64,000 nucleotides of DNA from Tolypothrix sp. PCC 7712 (GCF_025860405.1 NZ_CP063785.1:6511390-6575389); one strand, 5' to 3'; counted from the first letter of the stretch, positions 36,603-44,152 are shown. Numbers and translations: made by a program. Notes: generated by a model from the letters alone, not told the origin.

Positions 36603-37028
36603 GTGTCTAAATATATTCCTGAAAGCTTACGAAATCAAATATCTATTAGTGATAAAAGACGTTGCTGTTATTGCTTAACAAGTGAAGCTAATAGTGGTAT
36701 TCCGATGACTCACGACCATATTCACCCGCGCTCAAGAGGTGGAGAAACTACTTTTGAAAATTTATGTTTAGCTTGTCGTTCTTGTAATGAATTTAAAGCT
36801 GATTTAACCGAAGCTATAGACCCTGTTACTGGAGAAATAACACCTCTATTTAATCCACGTATACAGATATGGTCTGACCATTTTAATTGGAGTTCTGATG
36901 CAACGAGAGTTGAGGGTTTAACTAACATTGGTCGGGCTACAATTATTTGCTTGCGAATGAATAATCCAGTAATAGTTGCTGCGCGAAGACGTTGGACAAC
37001 TAGCGGTTGGCATCCTCCTGATGATTAG
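36603..37028 (+). CDS. HNH endonuclease (module copy 1)
   Basis: 141 residues, GTG start. The HNH motif is complete: C-Y-C at CCYCLTSE, HDHIHPRSRGG (the His pair), NLCLACRSCNEFK with the second zinc-binding C-x2-C and the Asn. The family tail FNPRIQIWSDHF is shared with the second copy (FNPRRDFWGEHF at 44987-45394). Such HNH proteins nick or cut DNA; the role here is unknown. It forms a likely two-gene operon with the preceding gene. Confidence 0.85.
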   Translation: MSKYIPESLRNQISISDKRRCCYCLTSEANSGIPMTHDHIHPRSRGGETTFENLCLACRSCNEFKADLTEAIDPVTGEITPLFNPRIQIWSDHFNWSSDATRVEGLTNIGRATIICLRMNNPVIVAARRRWTTSGWHPPDD

Positions 37029-37107
37029 TCGTATAGATAAAATTCATTTTTTAACTTATTATTAACTATCAAATATCTGAATAAATTTTCACTAAAAACA
37101 TAGTTTA

Positions 37108-37359
37108 ATGATGAACAAAATTACTATATATAACCTTGATGATGACATGAAATATCGTCTGCAAAAACGAGCCGAACAACATAGACGTTCTCCGGAAGAG
37201 GAAGCTAGAGAAATTCTTGTTCTTGCTCTTACAGAAAATCAGGAAATTCCGTTAAACATAGTTACTAAAATAGAGCAGCGATTTGCTAATTTAGGAGATT
37301 TTGAATTACCTGAAATTCCTAGAGAACCTATCCGAAGTGTATCAATATTTGAAGAATGA
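37108..37359 (+). CDS. FitA-like ribbon-helix-helix antitoxin
   Basis: 83 residues. The N-terminus KITIYNLDDDMKYRLQKRAEQHRRSPEEEAREIL (read in parts, for example YNLDDDMKYRLQKRAEQH) is a ribbon-helix-helix DNA-binding fold typical of FitA/VapB antitoxins. The stop codon overlaps the ATG of a PIN-like reading frame (ATGA), the normal antitoxin-toxin coupling. The toxin is truncated, so this is an orphan or relic antitoxin. Confidence 0.8.
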   Translation: MMNKITIYNLDDDMKYRLQKRAEQHRRSPEEEAREILVLALTENQEIPLNIVTKIEQRFANLGDFELPEIPREPIRSVSIFEE

Positions 37360-37460
37360 TTATTCTTGATACAAACTATGAGTTTCCTCTATTACTTTCT
37401 ACCAATGCTTATTATACTGTAAGTTGTGCTGTTGTATTAACCAGGAAATACTTTGGATAA
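37356..37460 (+). pseudogene. Truncated PIN-domain (FitB/VapC) toxin remnant
   Basis: Translation from the overlapping ATG gives MIILDTNYEFPLLL and ends after 34 codons. The first seven residues match the PIN start with the catalytic Asp (M-x-LDTN), and similarity then stops. The remaining PIN acids and about 100 residues are missing. The end overlaps the Uma2 gene on the other strand. Confidence 0.65.
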
Positions 37461-38012
37461 TTCCAAGACTAAATCAGTGAAACTTGGTAAATTAACTGAC
37501 TCATTAGGCAAAAATATTAGCTTGCGGCGATAACCAAATTTACCTTGTGCAGTTTGATAAGGTTCGCTATAGAATTCTAAATAATTATCTACTAAATTAA
37601 ATATCCAATAATCGATAATACCTGCTTCTGCATAAAGGGGTAACTTTACTTCTTGGTCGTATTTTAAAGAAGAATCAGCAATCTCTATTAAAAGTAAAAT
37701 ATCTGATGGATTGGGATAATTTGCTAAATAGTCGTCAGCACGATTTCGTACAATCACTAAATCGGGTTCTGGTTCGCTGTTGTCAGCAATAGTAATTGGA
37801 TCTTGGGTTCTAATAGTTCCTTGTTCTTTGACAAGTTGGAATAACTCTCTAGATAAGCGGGTAAGACATACAGAATGTGGTTTACCTTTTGCTGCCATAT
37901 TAATGATTTCACCTTTAATTAGCTCAACTCGTTCACCTTCCTTAAAAAAGCCGAGTTCTGCTAGGCGATGATATTCAGCTAGGGTAAAGCGTTTAGCTGT
38001 GCTGAGGCTCAT
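37437..38012 (-). CDS. Uma2-family (DUF820) putative endonuclease
   Basis: 191 residues. The family start FTLAEYHRLAELGFFKEGERVELIKGEI is seen in parts (EYHRLAELGFF, ERVELIKGEII), then EPDLVIVRNR and LLLIEIADSSLKYD as the PD...ExA/K-like core, and IIDYWIFNLVDNYLEFY. The function is unknown. It is convergent with the antitoxin/PIN remnant. Confidence 0.82.
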   Translation of the reverse strand: MSLSTAKRFTLAEYHRLAELGFFKEGERVELIKGEIINMAAKGKPHSVCLTRLSRELFQLVKEQGTIRTQDPITIADNSEPEPDLVIVRNRADDYLANYPNPSDILLLIEIADSSLKYDQEVKLPLYAEAGIIDYWIFNLVDNYLEFYSEPYQTAQGKFGYRRKLIFLPNESVNLPSFTDLVLELSKVFPG

Positions 38013-38085
38013 AACATATTCAGGAATGCAGAGTTATTTGCATCTTATACCAAATCAAATAATGTTTGCGACAATCAATATATTC

Positions 38086-38318
38086 TAGAGGGCAAGGCAC
38101 TGCCCATTGGTGTCAACTTAAGCTAAAAGCTATATAGGGCAGGCGTTGTACAAATACCTCGCGCCCTCATCCCCTAACCCCTTCTCCCGCAGGAGAAGGG
38201 GAACTAAATCTCTTGCTCCCCTCACCTTGTGGGAAAGGGGCTGGGGGTGAGGGCGAAACCTTGCAACCAAGAGAGTTTCACGTTAAGTTGACACCACTGG
38301 GCACTGCCTTGCCCCTAC
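38086..38318. mobile_element. MITE-like element with 31-bp terminal inverted repeats
   Basis: GGGCAAGGCACTGCCCATTG at the left end and its partner CAATGG/CACTGGGCACTGCC at the right end form terminal inverted repeats of about 31 bp with two mismatches, both continuing into GGTGTCAACTTAA. A second, inner inverted repeat is built from CCCTCATCCCCTAACCCC and GGGGCTGGGGGTGAGGG. No transposase frame is present, so it is non-autonomous. Target duplications are not obvious. Confidence 0.75.
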
Positions 38319-38430
38319 AATCTTTCGCATTGTTTTTTCAAATTAGTATTACACTCTTATATGGGAAATAGGCGGACTGGGAGTCTACCCTTTCCACCTG
38401 TAAAATTTCATTACTCGATATGTTTGTAAA

Positions 38431-38967
38431 TTAAGTTAAGTGATTCTCCAAGAGAGATGCGATCGCTTCTGGATGAAGTTTCTTGTATTGCTTTTTACCA
38501 ATGCGGACTACGCAGTTAGGCGCGCTGCTACAGCGTTTTTGACAGCCTGTGTGTTCAATTGTGACTTTGTCGATTAAACCGCGATCGCACAAAGTTTTTT
38601 CTAATTCTGATACTAAACCTTTACCACCCCGCTTCATACAGCCAGATTTCTGGCAAACCATGATTTTGGCTTTGGTTGGAGATGGGAGATTTTCGATTGG
38701 GCAAACACCAGTTGATTTTACCCGAAATGCTTTGAATTTTATTTTCCCGGTGCGTTGATTTAATTGGCTAATACCATCAACGCGAATTTGTTCGCCAGGG
38801 ATTAAAGAGGAACGTAAAGCACTGCGTAAATCTTTAGGAACTTTTACTTGCAAATTCCCGGCGGGAATTGCTAAACGCAAGTATTTAAATTTTACTTCAT
38901 CACCAACAAAACCCAGGAATCTACCTTCAAGGTTTAATTCCGATAATGTTTGATATTTTTCACCCAT
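38431..38967 (-). CDS. Thioredoxin-like [2Fe-2S] ferredoxin-domain protein
   Basis: 178 residues from ATG 38967; a TTG seven codons upstream is the alternative. An N-terminal domain of about 90 residues (LEGRFLGFVGDEVKFKYLRL) is followed by a thioredoxin-like ferredoxin domain with Cys in VCQKSGCMKRGGKGL and the second pair in GCQKRCSSAPNC, four cluster ligands in the usual order. A role in electron transfer is likely. It lies downstream of the nif genes on the same strand but is separated from nifT by a repeat-filled gap of 430 bases. Confidence 0.85.
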   Translation of the reverse strand: MGEKYQTLSELNLEGRFLGFVGDEVKFKYLRLAIPAGNLQVKVPKDLRSALRSSLIPGEQIRVDGISQLNQRTGKIKFKAFRVKSTGVCPIENLPSPTKAKIMVCQKSGCMKRGGKGLVSELEKTLCDRGLIDKVTIEHTGCQKRCSSAPNCVVRIGKKQYKKLHPEAIASLLENHLT

Positions 38968-39173
38968 GTTCAGCAACTCACAATTCAAAATTAAACGTAG
39001 TTCAAACTGAATCTAACCGGGTGCTATCATGTCCAATCAAATGCTTATATCATGTCCGAAAAATTAACAATAATATAAACTTTTTGCGTTGCTGCAAAGG
39101 TCTAAATTATGTATATTTAAATGTACATGATATTCGCTAATTCTTGATTATCAACGCCAAATGAAAAATAGCC

Positions 39174-39318
39174 AGGACTTACGCAACTGGTATACCAATC
39201 TTCTGGTTTAAGAGTCAAGAGTCAAGAGTCAAGAGTCAAAAATTTAGGTTTTTTGGACTTTTGACCATTGACCCTGGACAGCCTAAACGAAAAAAAATGT
39301 GACACTTGCGTAATTCCT
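39174..39318. mobile_element. MITE-like element with AGGACTTACGCAA ends
   Basis: AGGACTTACGCAA at 39174-39186 is the near-perfect inverted partner of TTGCGTAATTCCT at 39306-39318 (12 of 13). Between them is a GAGTCAA tandem repeat at 39211-39238. There is no coding capacity. It sits between nifT and the ferredoxin-like gene. Confidence 0.65.
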
Positions 39319-39397
39319 AATGAAAATCAAGTAATTAGTAGGACATGATATTAAGAGATAGATGCTTCCCCAATTACTATCTCCCCGATGATTTATT

Positions 39398-39601
39398 TTA
39401 GGCAAGTCGTCTAGCTTCTACTGTTAGAGGTAAACTCTTTTCGTCTGGCATATCGCGAAATTCTAATTCCCAACCATTAGCTAAAGTGAGAATCTTCCCC
39501 TCTGCACCGTCTGTTTGTTTGACTACTACTTCTTCTAAATCTTTTTTAGCGACGTAGACAACCAAATGACCAGCATCATTCACCCGTAGCATTACTTTCA
39601 T
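39398..39601 (-). CDS. nifT: NifT/FixU protein
   Basis: 67 residues, normal length. The start MKVMLRVNDAGHLVVYVAKKDLEE and the GWELEF segment match NifT/FixU (seen in blocks such as VVYVAKKDLEE). The protein is a small nif-linked factor without proven essential function. It overlaps the end of nifZ by 26 bases, so the two are translationally coupled. Confidence 0.93.
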   Translation of the reverse strand: MKVMLRVNDAGHLVVYVAKKDLEEVVVKQTDGAEGKILTLANGWELEFRDMPDEKSLPLTVEARRLA

Positions 39602-39863
39602 TAATTTCCTCGACAGATTCTAGTTCTTTTTTGAGACAACCGATGACGAACCCTTTCTCTAAGAAATGCACGGCGTAGATATACGATCTCTGCAAATATG
39701 TGCCGATACTCGCGACGTAGCCGACTTCTCCTTTTTTAGCTAAAACTACCCCAATTTCTTGACCGGGAAATGTACCATCGTTTTTGATCAGCTTACGCAA
39801 TCTGACTTTTTGGCCGATTTCAAAAGCAGGTGGTGCGTCAAGTTCAATTTCATCGGGTGGCAT
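39576..39863 (-). CDS. nifZ: NifZ, nitrogenase P-cluster maturation factor
   Basis: 95 residues. An SH3-like small domain is seen: FEIGQKVRLRKLIKNDGTFPG, GVVLAKKGEVGYVASIGTYLQ and the conserved YAVHFLEKGFVIGCLKKEL, read in parts. NifZ helps the second P-cluster form on NifDK. It overlaps nifV by 14 bases and nifT by 26 bases, a tightly packed nifVZT operon. Confidence 0.93.
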   Translation of the reverse strand: MPPDEIELDAPPAFEIGQKVRLRKLIKNDGTFPGQEIGVVLAKKGEVGYVASIGTYLQRSYIYAVHFLEKGFVIGCLKKELESVEEINESNATGE

Positions 39864-40983
39864 GAGAATACCTCTGTTCTCTAGCTAAATTCAACACTTC
39901 TTCTGTAGTTAAACTACGTTTTTTCTGGATTGATTGTTGGCGTACTGCATCTAAAACAGTTTGGGTTTCTTGTGAGTTGAGAAAGATACCATGCTGTTCT
40001 AAAATGCTAGATATTAAATGCCGACCAGAATGTTTACCAGCTACTAAACGGCGTTCCCAACCTACTTCTTCCGGTGCAAATGGTTCGTAGGTATCGGGGT
40101 TTTGCAATACGCCATGAGCATGGATTCCAGATTCATGCACGAAAGTATTTTCGCCAACAATTGCTTTCCAAGGTGGAACACTGCTACCGGATGCAGATGC
40201 AACTAGTTGAGATAGTTCTAATAATCTGGGAGTGTCAATCCCTAAATCATGGCCGTAAATACGTTTAACAGCCATCACAACTTCTTCTAATGCGGCGTTT
40301 CCTGCTCTTTCACCCAAGCCGTTGACGGTGGTATTAACTGAAGATGCTCCAGCTTTAATCCCAGCCAGTGCGTTGGCTGTAGCTAAACCAAAATCATTGT
40401 GGGTGTGAATTTCTAGCGGAATCATCAAAGCTGAGGCTAGCCGCTTCACTTTATTATAAGTAGTAAATGGGTCAAGAACTCCGACAGTGTCACAAAAGCG
40501 AAACCGCGATGCACCCCATTCTTGAGCATAAAGCGCTACGTCTAAAAGGAAGTTATCATCAGCTCTAGAAGAATCTTCGCCACCGACTGCTACCCAAAGA
40601 CCATTATCAACAGCAAAGCTAATACAATCTTTAAGTTTTTGCAGACTTACCCGCCACTGTCCATGAAATTTAGCGGCAATTTGAATACCAGAAACAGGAA
40701 TAGCGATATGTACTCGCTGTAAACCGCAAACTAGAGAAGCTTTTAAATCTGACATTACAGCGCGGTTCCAGCCAAGTAGTTTAGCTTGTAAACCCAAGTG
40801 AGAAATAGCTGAAATTGCGCGTGTTTCTTCCTCACCCATTGCCGGAATACCGACTTCTAACTCATGAACACCGATGGCATCTAGAAACTTAGCGATCGCA
40901 ACTTTTTCTTCTAAGTTAAAAGCAACACCTGCTGCTTGTTCGCCATCACGTAGTGTAGTGTCATTAATTTGGAGTTGATTCAT
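39850..40983 (-). CDS. nifV: Homocitrate synthase NifV
   Basis: 377 residues from ATG 40983 (MNQLQINDTTLRDGEQ). ATG 40992 and TTG 40998 are alternatives three and five codons upstream. Family motifs are NDTTLRDGEQAAGVAF, the metal-binding HTHNDFGLATANALAG and GLGERAGNAALEEV. It condenses acetyl-CoA and 2-oxoglutarate to homocitrate, the organic ligand of the FeMo-cofactor. It is the first nif gene of the nifVZT run. Confidence 0.95.
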   Translation of the reverse strand: MNQLQINDTTLRDGEQAAGVAFNLEEKVAIAKFLDAIGVHELEVGIPAMGEEETRAISAISHLGLQAKLLGWNRAVMSDLKASLVCGLQRVHIAIPVSGIQIAAKFHGQWRVSLQKLKDCISFAVDNGLWVAVGGEDSSRADDNFLLDVALYAQEWGASRFRFCDTVGVLDPFTTYNKVKRLASALMIPLEIHTHNDFGLATANALAGIKAGASSVNTTVNGLGERAGNAALEEVVMAVKRIYGHDLGIDTPRLLELSQLVASASGSSVPPWKAIVGENTFVHESGIHAHGVLQNPDTYEPFAPEEVGWERRLVAGKHSGRHLISSILEQHGIFLNSQETQTVLDAVRQQSIQKKRSLTTEEVLNLAREQRYSHATR

Positions 40984-41398
40984 CTCAAACATTTTCAATC
41001 ATCTCACTATGGGAATTACTCTTAATATTGTTTCTTGATTGCTAGCCTGGTTCTCTGCAATCGCTAGTAATGGTAAATGCCGATAGAATTTCTAATGGAT
41101 GAACGGTAAATGCTGAAGAATCTTATAGACACGATTCATGACTCTTCATTATGTGGCAATCCCCTTGACATATCTGTATGACAGCGAACCAAAATTTAGT
41201 ATCATTTACAAATTGTTTTTACCATTGAAAGTCAGTAGTTTTCCAAGTAGCAATAAGTATGATTTTCCAGAGTTGATGATAGGTAAAGAAGCAGAGAAAG
41301 CAGAGGGATCAGAGGAGCAGAGGAGAGAAACAAATAAGACCAATGACAAATAACAAATGACAAATGACAAATAACCAATGACAAATGACTAATGACAA
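40984..41398. other. Gap with TGACAAA-type repeats
   Basis: About 415 bases between the DUF2949 gene and nifV. 41335-41398 is a run of ACAAATGACAAATAAC units. The rest is AT-rich and without an evident gene. A nifV promoter could lie here, but the GTACCCC/GAGTACAA boxes seen upstream of cysE and nifB are not present. Confidence 0.5.
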
Positions 41399-41596
41399 TT
41401 AAATTTGCTCATCTAACCAATCAAAGATGCGCTCAAGCTGTTCTAAATTCACTAAACCGTACTGCCACAGCAGCATAGGTAACGGGCCGTTATCGAATTC
41501 GCGGTGTCTTAACGCCACAGAAATATCTGCTGTGGACAGTTCCAAGTCATGATGCAAAAAATTCAAAAATTCTATATCGCTGTTACGGACAACCAT
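41399..41596 (-). CDS. DUF2949-family small protein of the nif cluster
   Basis: 65 residues. The sequence (FLHHDLELSTADISVALRH, GPLPMLLWQYGLVNLEQLERI) matches DUF2949, a cyanobacterial family with unknown role. It is on the same strand between the conserved small gene at 42114 and nifV. In related Nostocales two small genes sit at the same place between cysE and nifV, suggesting a conserved link to nitrogen fixation. Confidence 0.78.
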   Translation of the reverse strand: MVVRNSDIEFLNFLHHDLELSTADISVALRHREFDNGPLPMLLWQYGLVNLEQLERIFDWLDEQI

Positions 41597-42113
41597 AATC
41601 GGACTTTTAATTTCTAGATGGCGGTATGAATTAAAAATGTGAAATTCCTAGCTTTACTTGGTAACTTCACATCTTTAATTGCCAAGATATATCAAGAAAA
41701 TTTCAGGTGTAGTAGCTGGGAGGAAACCCACATGAAGCGTTACCCCATCAGTCTGCAATAAAATTTCCTAATGAACAGTAACTTCTACATCCAAATCTTT
41801 AGCGATCCGCTATAAATTGTGAGATTTTACGGAAATTATGACCTTTCTCATTTGTCATTTCCCACAAATGATTCGGAAGTACTATATGAGTTAATTACGC
41901 ATACTTGCAAAGATTCTCAATTATCTTGGCGTATTCAATTTTAGATTTTGGATTTTGGATTTTGGATTGATTACAAACCTTAATCCATGACTGCTGGGGA
42001 TACGTGATTTGGGAATCGCAAGGATTGGTATTCTACCGACTCCTCAAAACTCAGCGAGAAGTCGGAGCGGCGGCTTCCGCCGATCTGAACTTCGGTGACT
42101 CAGCACTCAGAAC
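41597..42113. other. Gap with GATTTTGG repeats and a GCCGG-type hairpin
   Basis: About 515 bases. 41938-41970 is a GATTTTGGATTTTGG repeat, and 42059-42085 is GTCGGAGCGGCGGCTTCCGC, a relative of the 30725-30802 element that folds on GGCGG/CCGCC. No gene was recognised. Confidence 0.55.
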
Positions 42114-42371
42114 TCATAATTCAGCACTATCAGGCCAGCAACGTTCTAACCAATCTACTAATTCTTGGCGAGAAGCGAGAAATTGCATGACGGTGCTACG
42201 GATGAGTAGTGCTTCTCGCCGATTGTTGACTTGCACCCTTAAAGAACCATCTGCTAAACAGGAACAGTCAATCATTAAGTCTTGCAAGCGTTGATAGATC
42301 AGCCAGCGATCGCTTAGGGGAATGTGCAGTATTTGTTCGCCTGGGAAATTATAACTACTAGATGGCAACAT
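42114..42371 (-). CDS. Conserved small protein of the cysE-nifV cluster
   Basis: 85 residues from ATG 42371 (MLPSSSYNFPGEQI). The nine codons upstream in the same frame come from the TGACAAATGAC repeat, so the longer start is rejected. No domain is recognised; the centre (IPLSDRWLIYQRLQDLMIDC) and the end (SRQELVDWLERCW) look like a compact alpha/beta fold. The genomic position between cysE and nifV is conserved in Nostocales. The function is unknown. Confidence 0.72.
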   Translation of the reverse strand: MLPSSSYNFPGEQILHIPLSDRWLIYQRLQDLMIDCSCLADGSLRVQVNNRREALLIRSTVMQFLASRQELVDWLERCWPDSAEL

Positions 42372-42401
42372 TGTCGTTTGTCCTTTGTCATTTGTCATTG
42401 G

Positions 42402-42452
42402 TTATTTGTGATTGACTGTTGACGGTTGACTGTTGACGGTTGACTGGTGAGT
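42402..42452. repeat. GACTGTTGACGGTT repeat forming the 3' end of cysE
   Basis: Tandem units of TTGACTGTTGACGG run from the intergenic side into the coding region and supply the last codons of cysE. Similar units (CAGTCAACACTCAACAGTC) occur near 18620. Confidence 0.75.
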
Positions 42453-43175
42453 GTTTGCTTTGAATTCTTGCAGTTGTTGTTCTAGTTGCTCGATGCGCGA
42501 AAGTAGCGATCGCATAACGCTGGCTTCGACATCGGGTAGCTTACCATGTTCTAGGGGTTCGCCTTGCTTGCGAGAAATAATCCGGCCAGGAATCCCGACT
42601 ACAGTGGAATCGCAAGGGACATCGCGCAAGACAACTGAACCTGCGCCAACCCGGACGCGATCGCCAATTTGAATATTACCTAAAACTTTTGCACCTGCAC
42701 CTACTACAACGTGTTCGCCGACTGTAGGATGGCGCTTACCGCTTTCTTTACCTGTACCGCCTAGGGTAACGCCTTGATAAATTAGCGTATAGTCGCCGAC
42801 AATCGCAGTTTCGCCAATGACGACACCCATACCGTGGTCGATAAACACACCTTTGCCAATCTGTGCGCCAGGATGAATTTCAATACCCGTTAAAAATCTT
42901 CCCAGATGGGAAATGAACCGGGGAATAAATACCACCTTGCGACGATGTAACCAGTGAGCAAGACGATGCAAACAGATAGCGTGCAACCCAGGGTAGCAGA
43001 AGACTACCTCTAGCCAATTACGCGCTGCGGGATCGCGCTCAAAAATGATACAAAAATCACTCAACAATGGCTCAAGAAAATCGCCAGAGAGTAGATTTTT
43101 CAGCAAAGAGTTATTTGCAGAATCCGGTTTAGTAGCATTTTTAGGATTTCTGATACTATTTAATGTCTGTTGCAT
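42402..43175 (-). CDS. cysE: Serine O-acetyltransferase CysE (nif-linked, NifP-like)
   Basis: 257 residues from ATG 43175; TTG 43193 is the alternative. The N-terminal helical domain is followed by left-handed beta-helix hexapeptide repeats (IHPGAQIGKGVFIDHGMGVVIG and GVTLGGTGKESGKRHPTVG, read in parts) with the catalytic His in HGMGVV. It makes O-acetylserine for cysteine. The nif-linked copy, often called nifP or cysE2, supplies sulfur for the Fe-S clusters of nitrogenase. The last about 17 residues (HQSTVNSQPSTVNHK) are encoded by a repeat built from TTGACTGTTGACGG units and are not part of the enzyme fold. The upstream region carries the boxes shared with nifB. Confidence 0.93.
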   Translation of the reverse strand: MQQTLNSIRNPKNATKPDSANNSLLKNLLSGDFLEPLLSDFCIIFERDPAARNWLEVVFCYPGLHAICLHRLAHWLHRRKVVFIPRFISHLGRFLTGIEIHPGAQIGKGVFIDHGMGVVIGETAIVGDYTLIYQGVTLGGTGKESGKRHPTVGEHVVVGAGAKVLGNIQIGDRVRVGAGSVVLRDVPCDSTVVGIPGRIISRKQGEPLEHGKLPDVEASVMRSLLSRIEQLEQQLQEFKANTHQSTVNSQPSTVNHK

Positions 43176-43244
43176 CGGTACTATCTGGTTCAAAGAGCCT
43201 TGTGCTATTTTTCTGCTTATATCAGGTTGCGATCAAGGGGACAG

Positions 43245-43410
43245 TTTATCCGATGTCTATTGAAATTATTGGATTGATTAATGTTGTACTCACAACCCAT
43301 AACCCCCATTGCAACTATATTGCAAATTGATGTTGGGGTAGGGGTACTGGCTTTTTATATTAGGGGTACTAGTATTAATCGGGTAGGGGGTTAAGAATTT
43401 TTGTACTCGC
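43245..43410 (-). promoter_or_regulatory. cysE-nifV operon promoter with boxes shared with nifB
   Basis: Read on the minus strand: GAGTACAAA (start 43408), CTACCCG (43386), GTACCCC (43369), GTACCCC (43347, exactly 22 bases later) and TGAGTACAA (43291), which begins a 36-base block matching 61331-61366 upstream of nifB at 29 positions (shared core AATCCAATAA). The nifB region has the same two GTACCCC boxes, also 22 bases apart. CnfR (PatB) is the known activator of cyanobacterial nifB promoters, so these are candidate CnfR sites. The conserved block ends 80 bases before the cysE start. Confidence 0.7.
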
Positions 43411-43803
43411 CACAAAACCCTTTATGCGTAACACTTCGCAACGCTTTATCTAACTTATTTTGCAATATATTAAGTTGTACTCAAAAGTTGTTAAATATGA
43501 GGTAAATGGGACAACAAATGTGATATCTGTATACCCAGTTACGTTTCTTATTTTATTCTTTTGGTAGGTAAAAAACCTAATTTCTTAATTTTCTTTTAGT
43601 AATTGCTGTCTGTAAATCTCTATACTTTTGCAATTAATGCATATTTGCATCTAATACACAGTAAGGGCATAGCCTAGAGCAGAAATCTGTTTCACTGAAA
43701 GCTTTTGGATGCCGTACCCCCAGCATTGCGGTATTTTTTTAATTGTAAATTCCTAAGCGATCGCACTTATCGCCACAATTAACTCACCCCTTGATTGCTT
43801 AAT
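43411..43803. other. Left border zone of the accessory island
   Basis: About 390 bases, AT-rich, with a HIP1 octamer near 43757. No gene or repeat family was recognised before the 21-bp tandem array begins. Confidence 0.45.
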
Positions 43804-44085
43804 GAGCAAAATAACCTCGCTGACGAACAAAATAACCTCGTTCACGAGCAAAATAACCTCGCTGACGAGCAAAATAACCTCGTTCACGAGCAAAATAACC
43901 TCGTTCACGAGCAAAATAACCTCGTTCACGAGCAAAATAACCTCGCTGACGAGCAAAATAACCTCGTTCACGAGCAAAATAACCTCGTTCACGAGCAAAA
44001 TAACCTCGTTCACGAGCAAAAAAGCCTCATTACAGCATTATTTACCCATGTAAACCACAATCGCGCCTTCTTCTTTGCGCCTTAG
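43795..44085 (+). CDS. Possible heptad-repeat protein encoded by the 21-bp array (doubtful)
   Basis: The plus frame from TTG 43795 gives 96 residues of EQNNLVH/EQNNLAD heptads with a short unique tail. The heptad with Leu at a fixed place could form a coiled coil. However, there is no ribosome-binding site, a second plus frame from ATG 43802 is also open, and the minus frame is open as well, as any 21-base repeat without stops would be. Probably not a gene. Confidence 0.2.
   Translation: MLNEQNNLADEQNNLVHEQNNLADEQNNLVHEQNNLVHEQNNLVHEQNNLADEQNNLVHEQNNLVHEQNNLVHEQKSLITALFTHVNHNRAFFFAP
43804..44034. repeat. 21-bp tandem repeat, 10 copies plus a degenerate 11th
   Basis: The unit is GAGCAAAATAACCTCG followed by CTGAC or TTCAC, 21 bases. 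In order the variants are A-B-A-B-B-B-A-B-B-B (A = CTGAC, B = TTCAC), so copies 3-6 and 7-10 are an exact 84-bp duplication. Each unit contains CTCG...CGAG, which can pair. The length keeps frames open: EQNNLVH and SKITSFT heptads on plus, LLVNEVI on minus. Whether any frame is translated is unknown. Confidence 0.92.
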
Positions 44086-44152
44086 CGCCTTAGCGTGAGA
44101 TAAAAAAATCCAGTTGTTCAACTAGACAATCGCTGTAATGAGGACTTATTAC

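Noticed and set aside
38161..38245. Inner palindrome of the MITE as a rho-independent terminator of the ferredoxin-like or Uma2 gene
   Set aside because: It is not followed by a T-run and both neighbouring genes are oriented on the minus strand with the element upstream of one and far downstream of the other.
43753..44019. Minus-strand 88-residue frame of LLVNEVI heptads
   Set aside because: Any stop-free 21-base repeat opens such frames. No start site or unique domain supports translation.
43804..44034. CRISPR-like array of 21-bp units
   Set aside because: The units are directly adjacent with no spacers and the variation is only in five bases, so it is a tandem repeat, not CRISPR.
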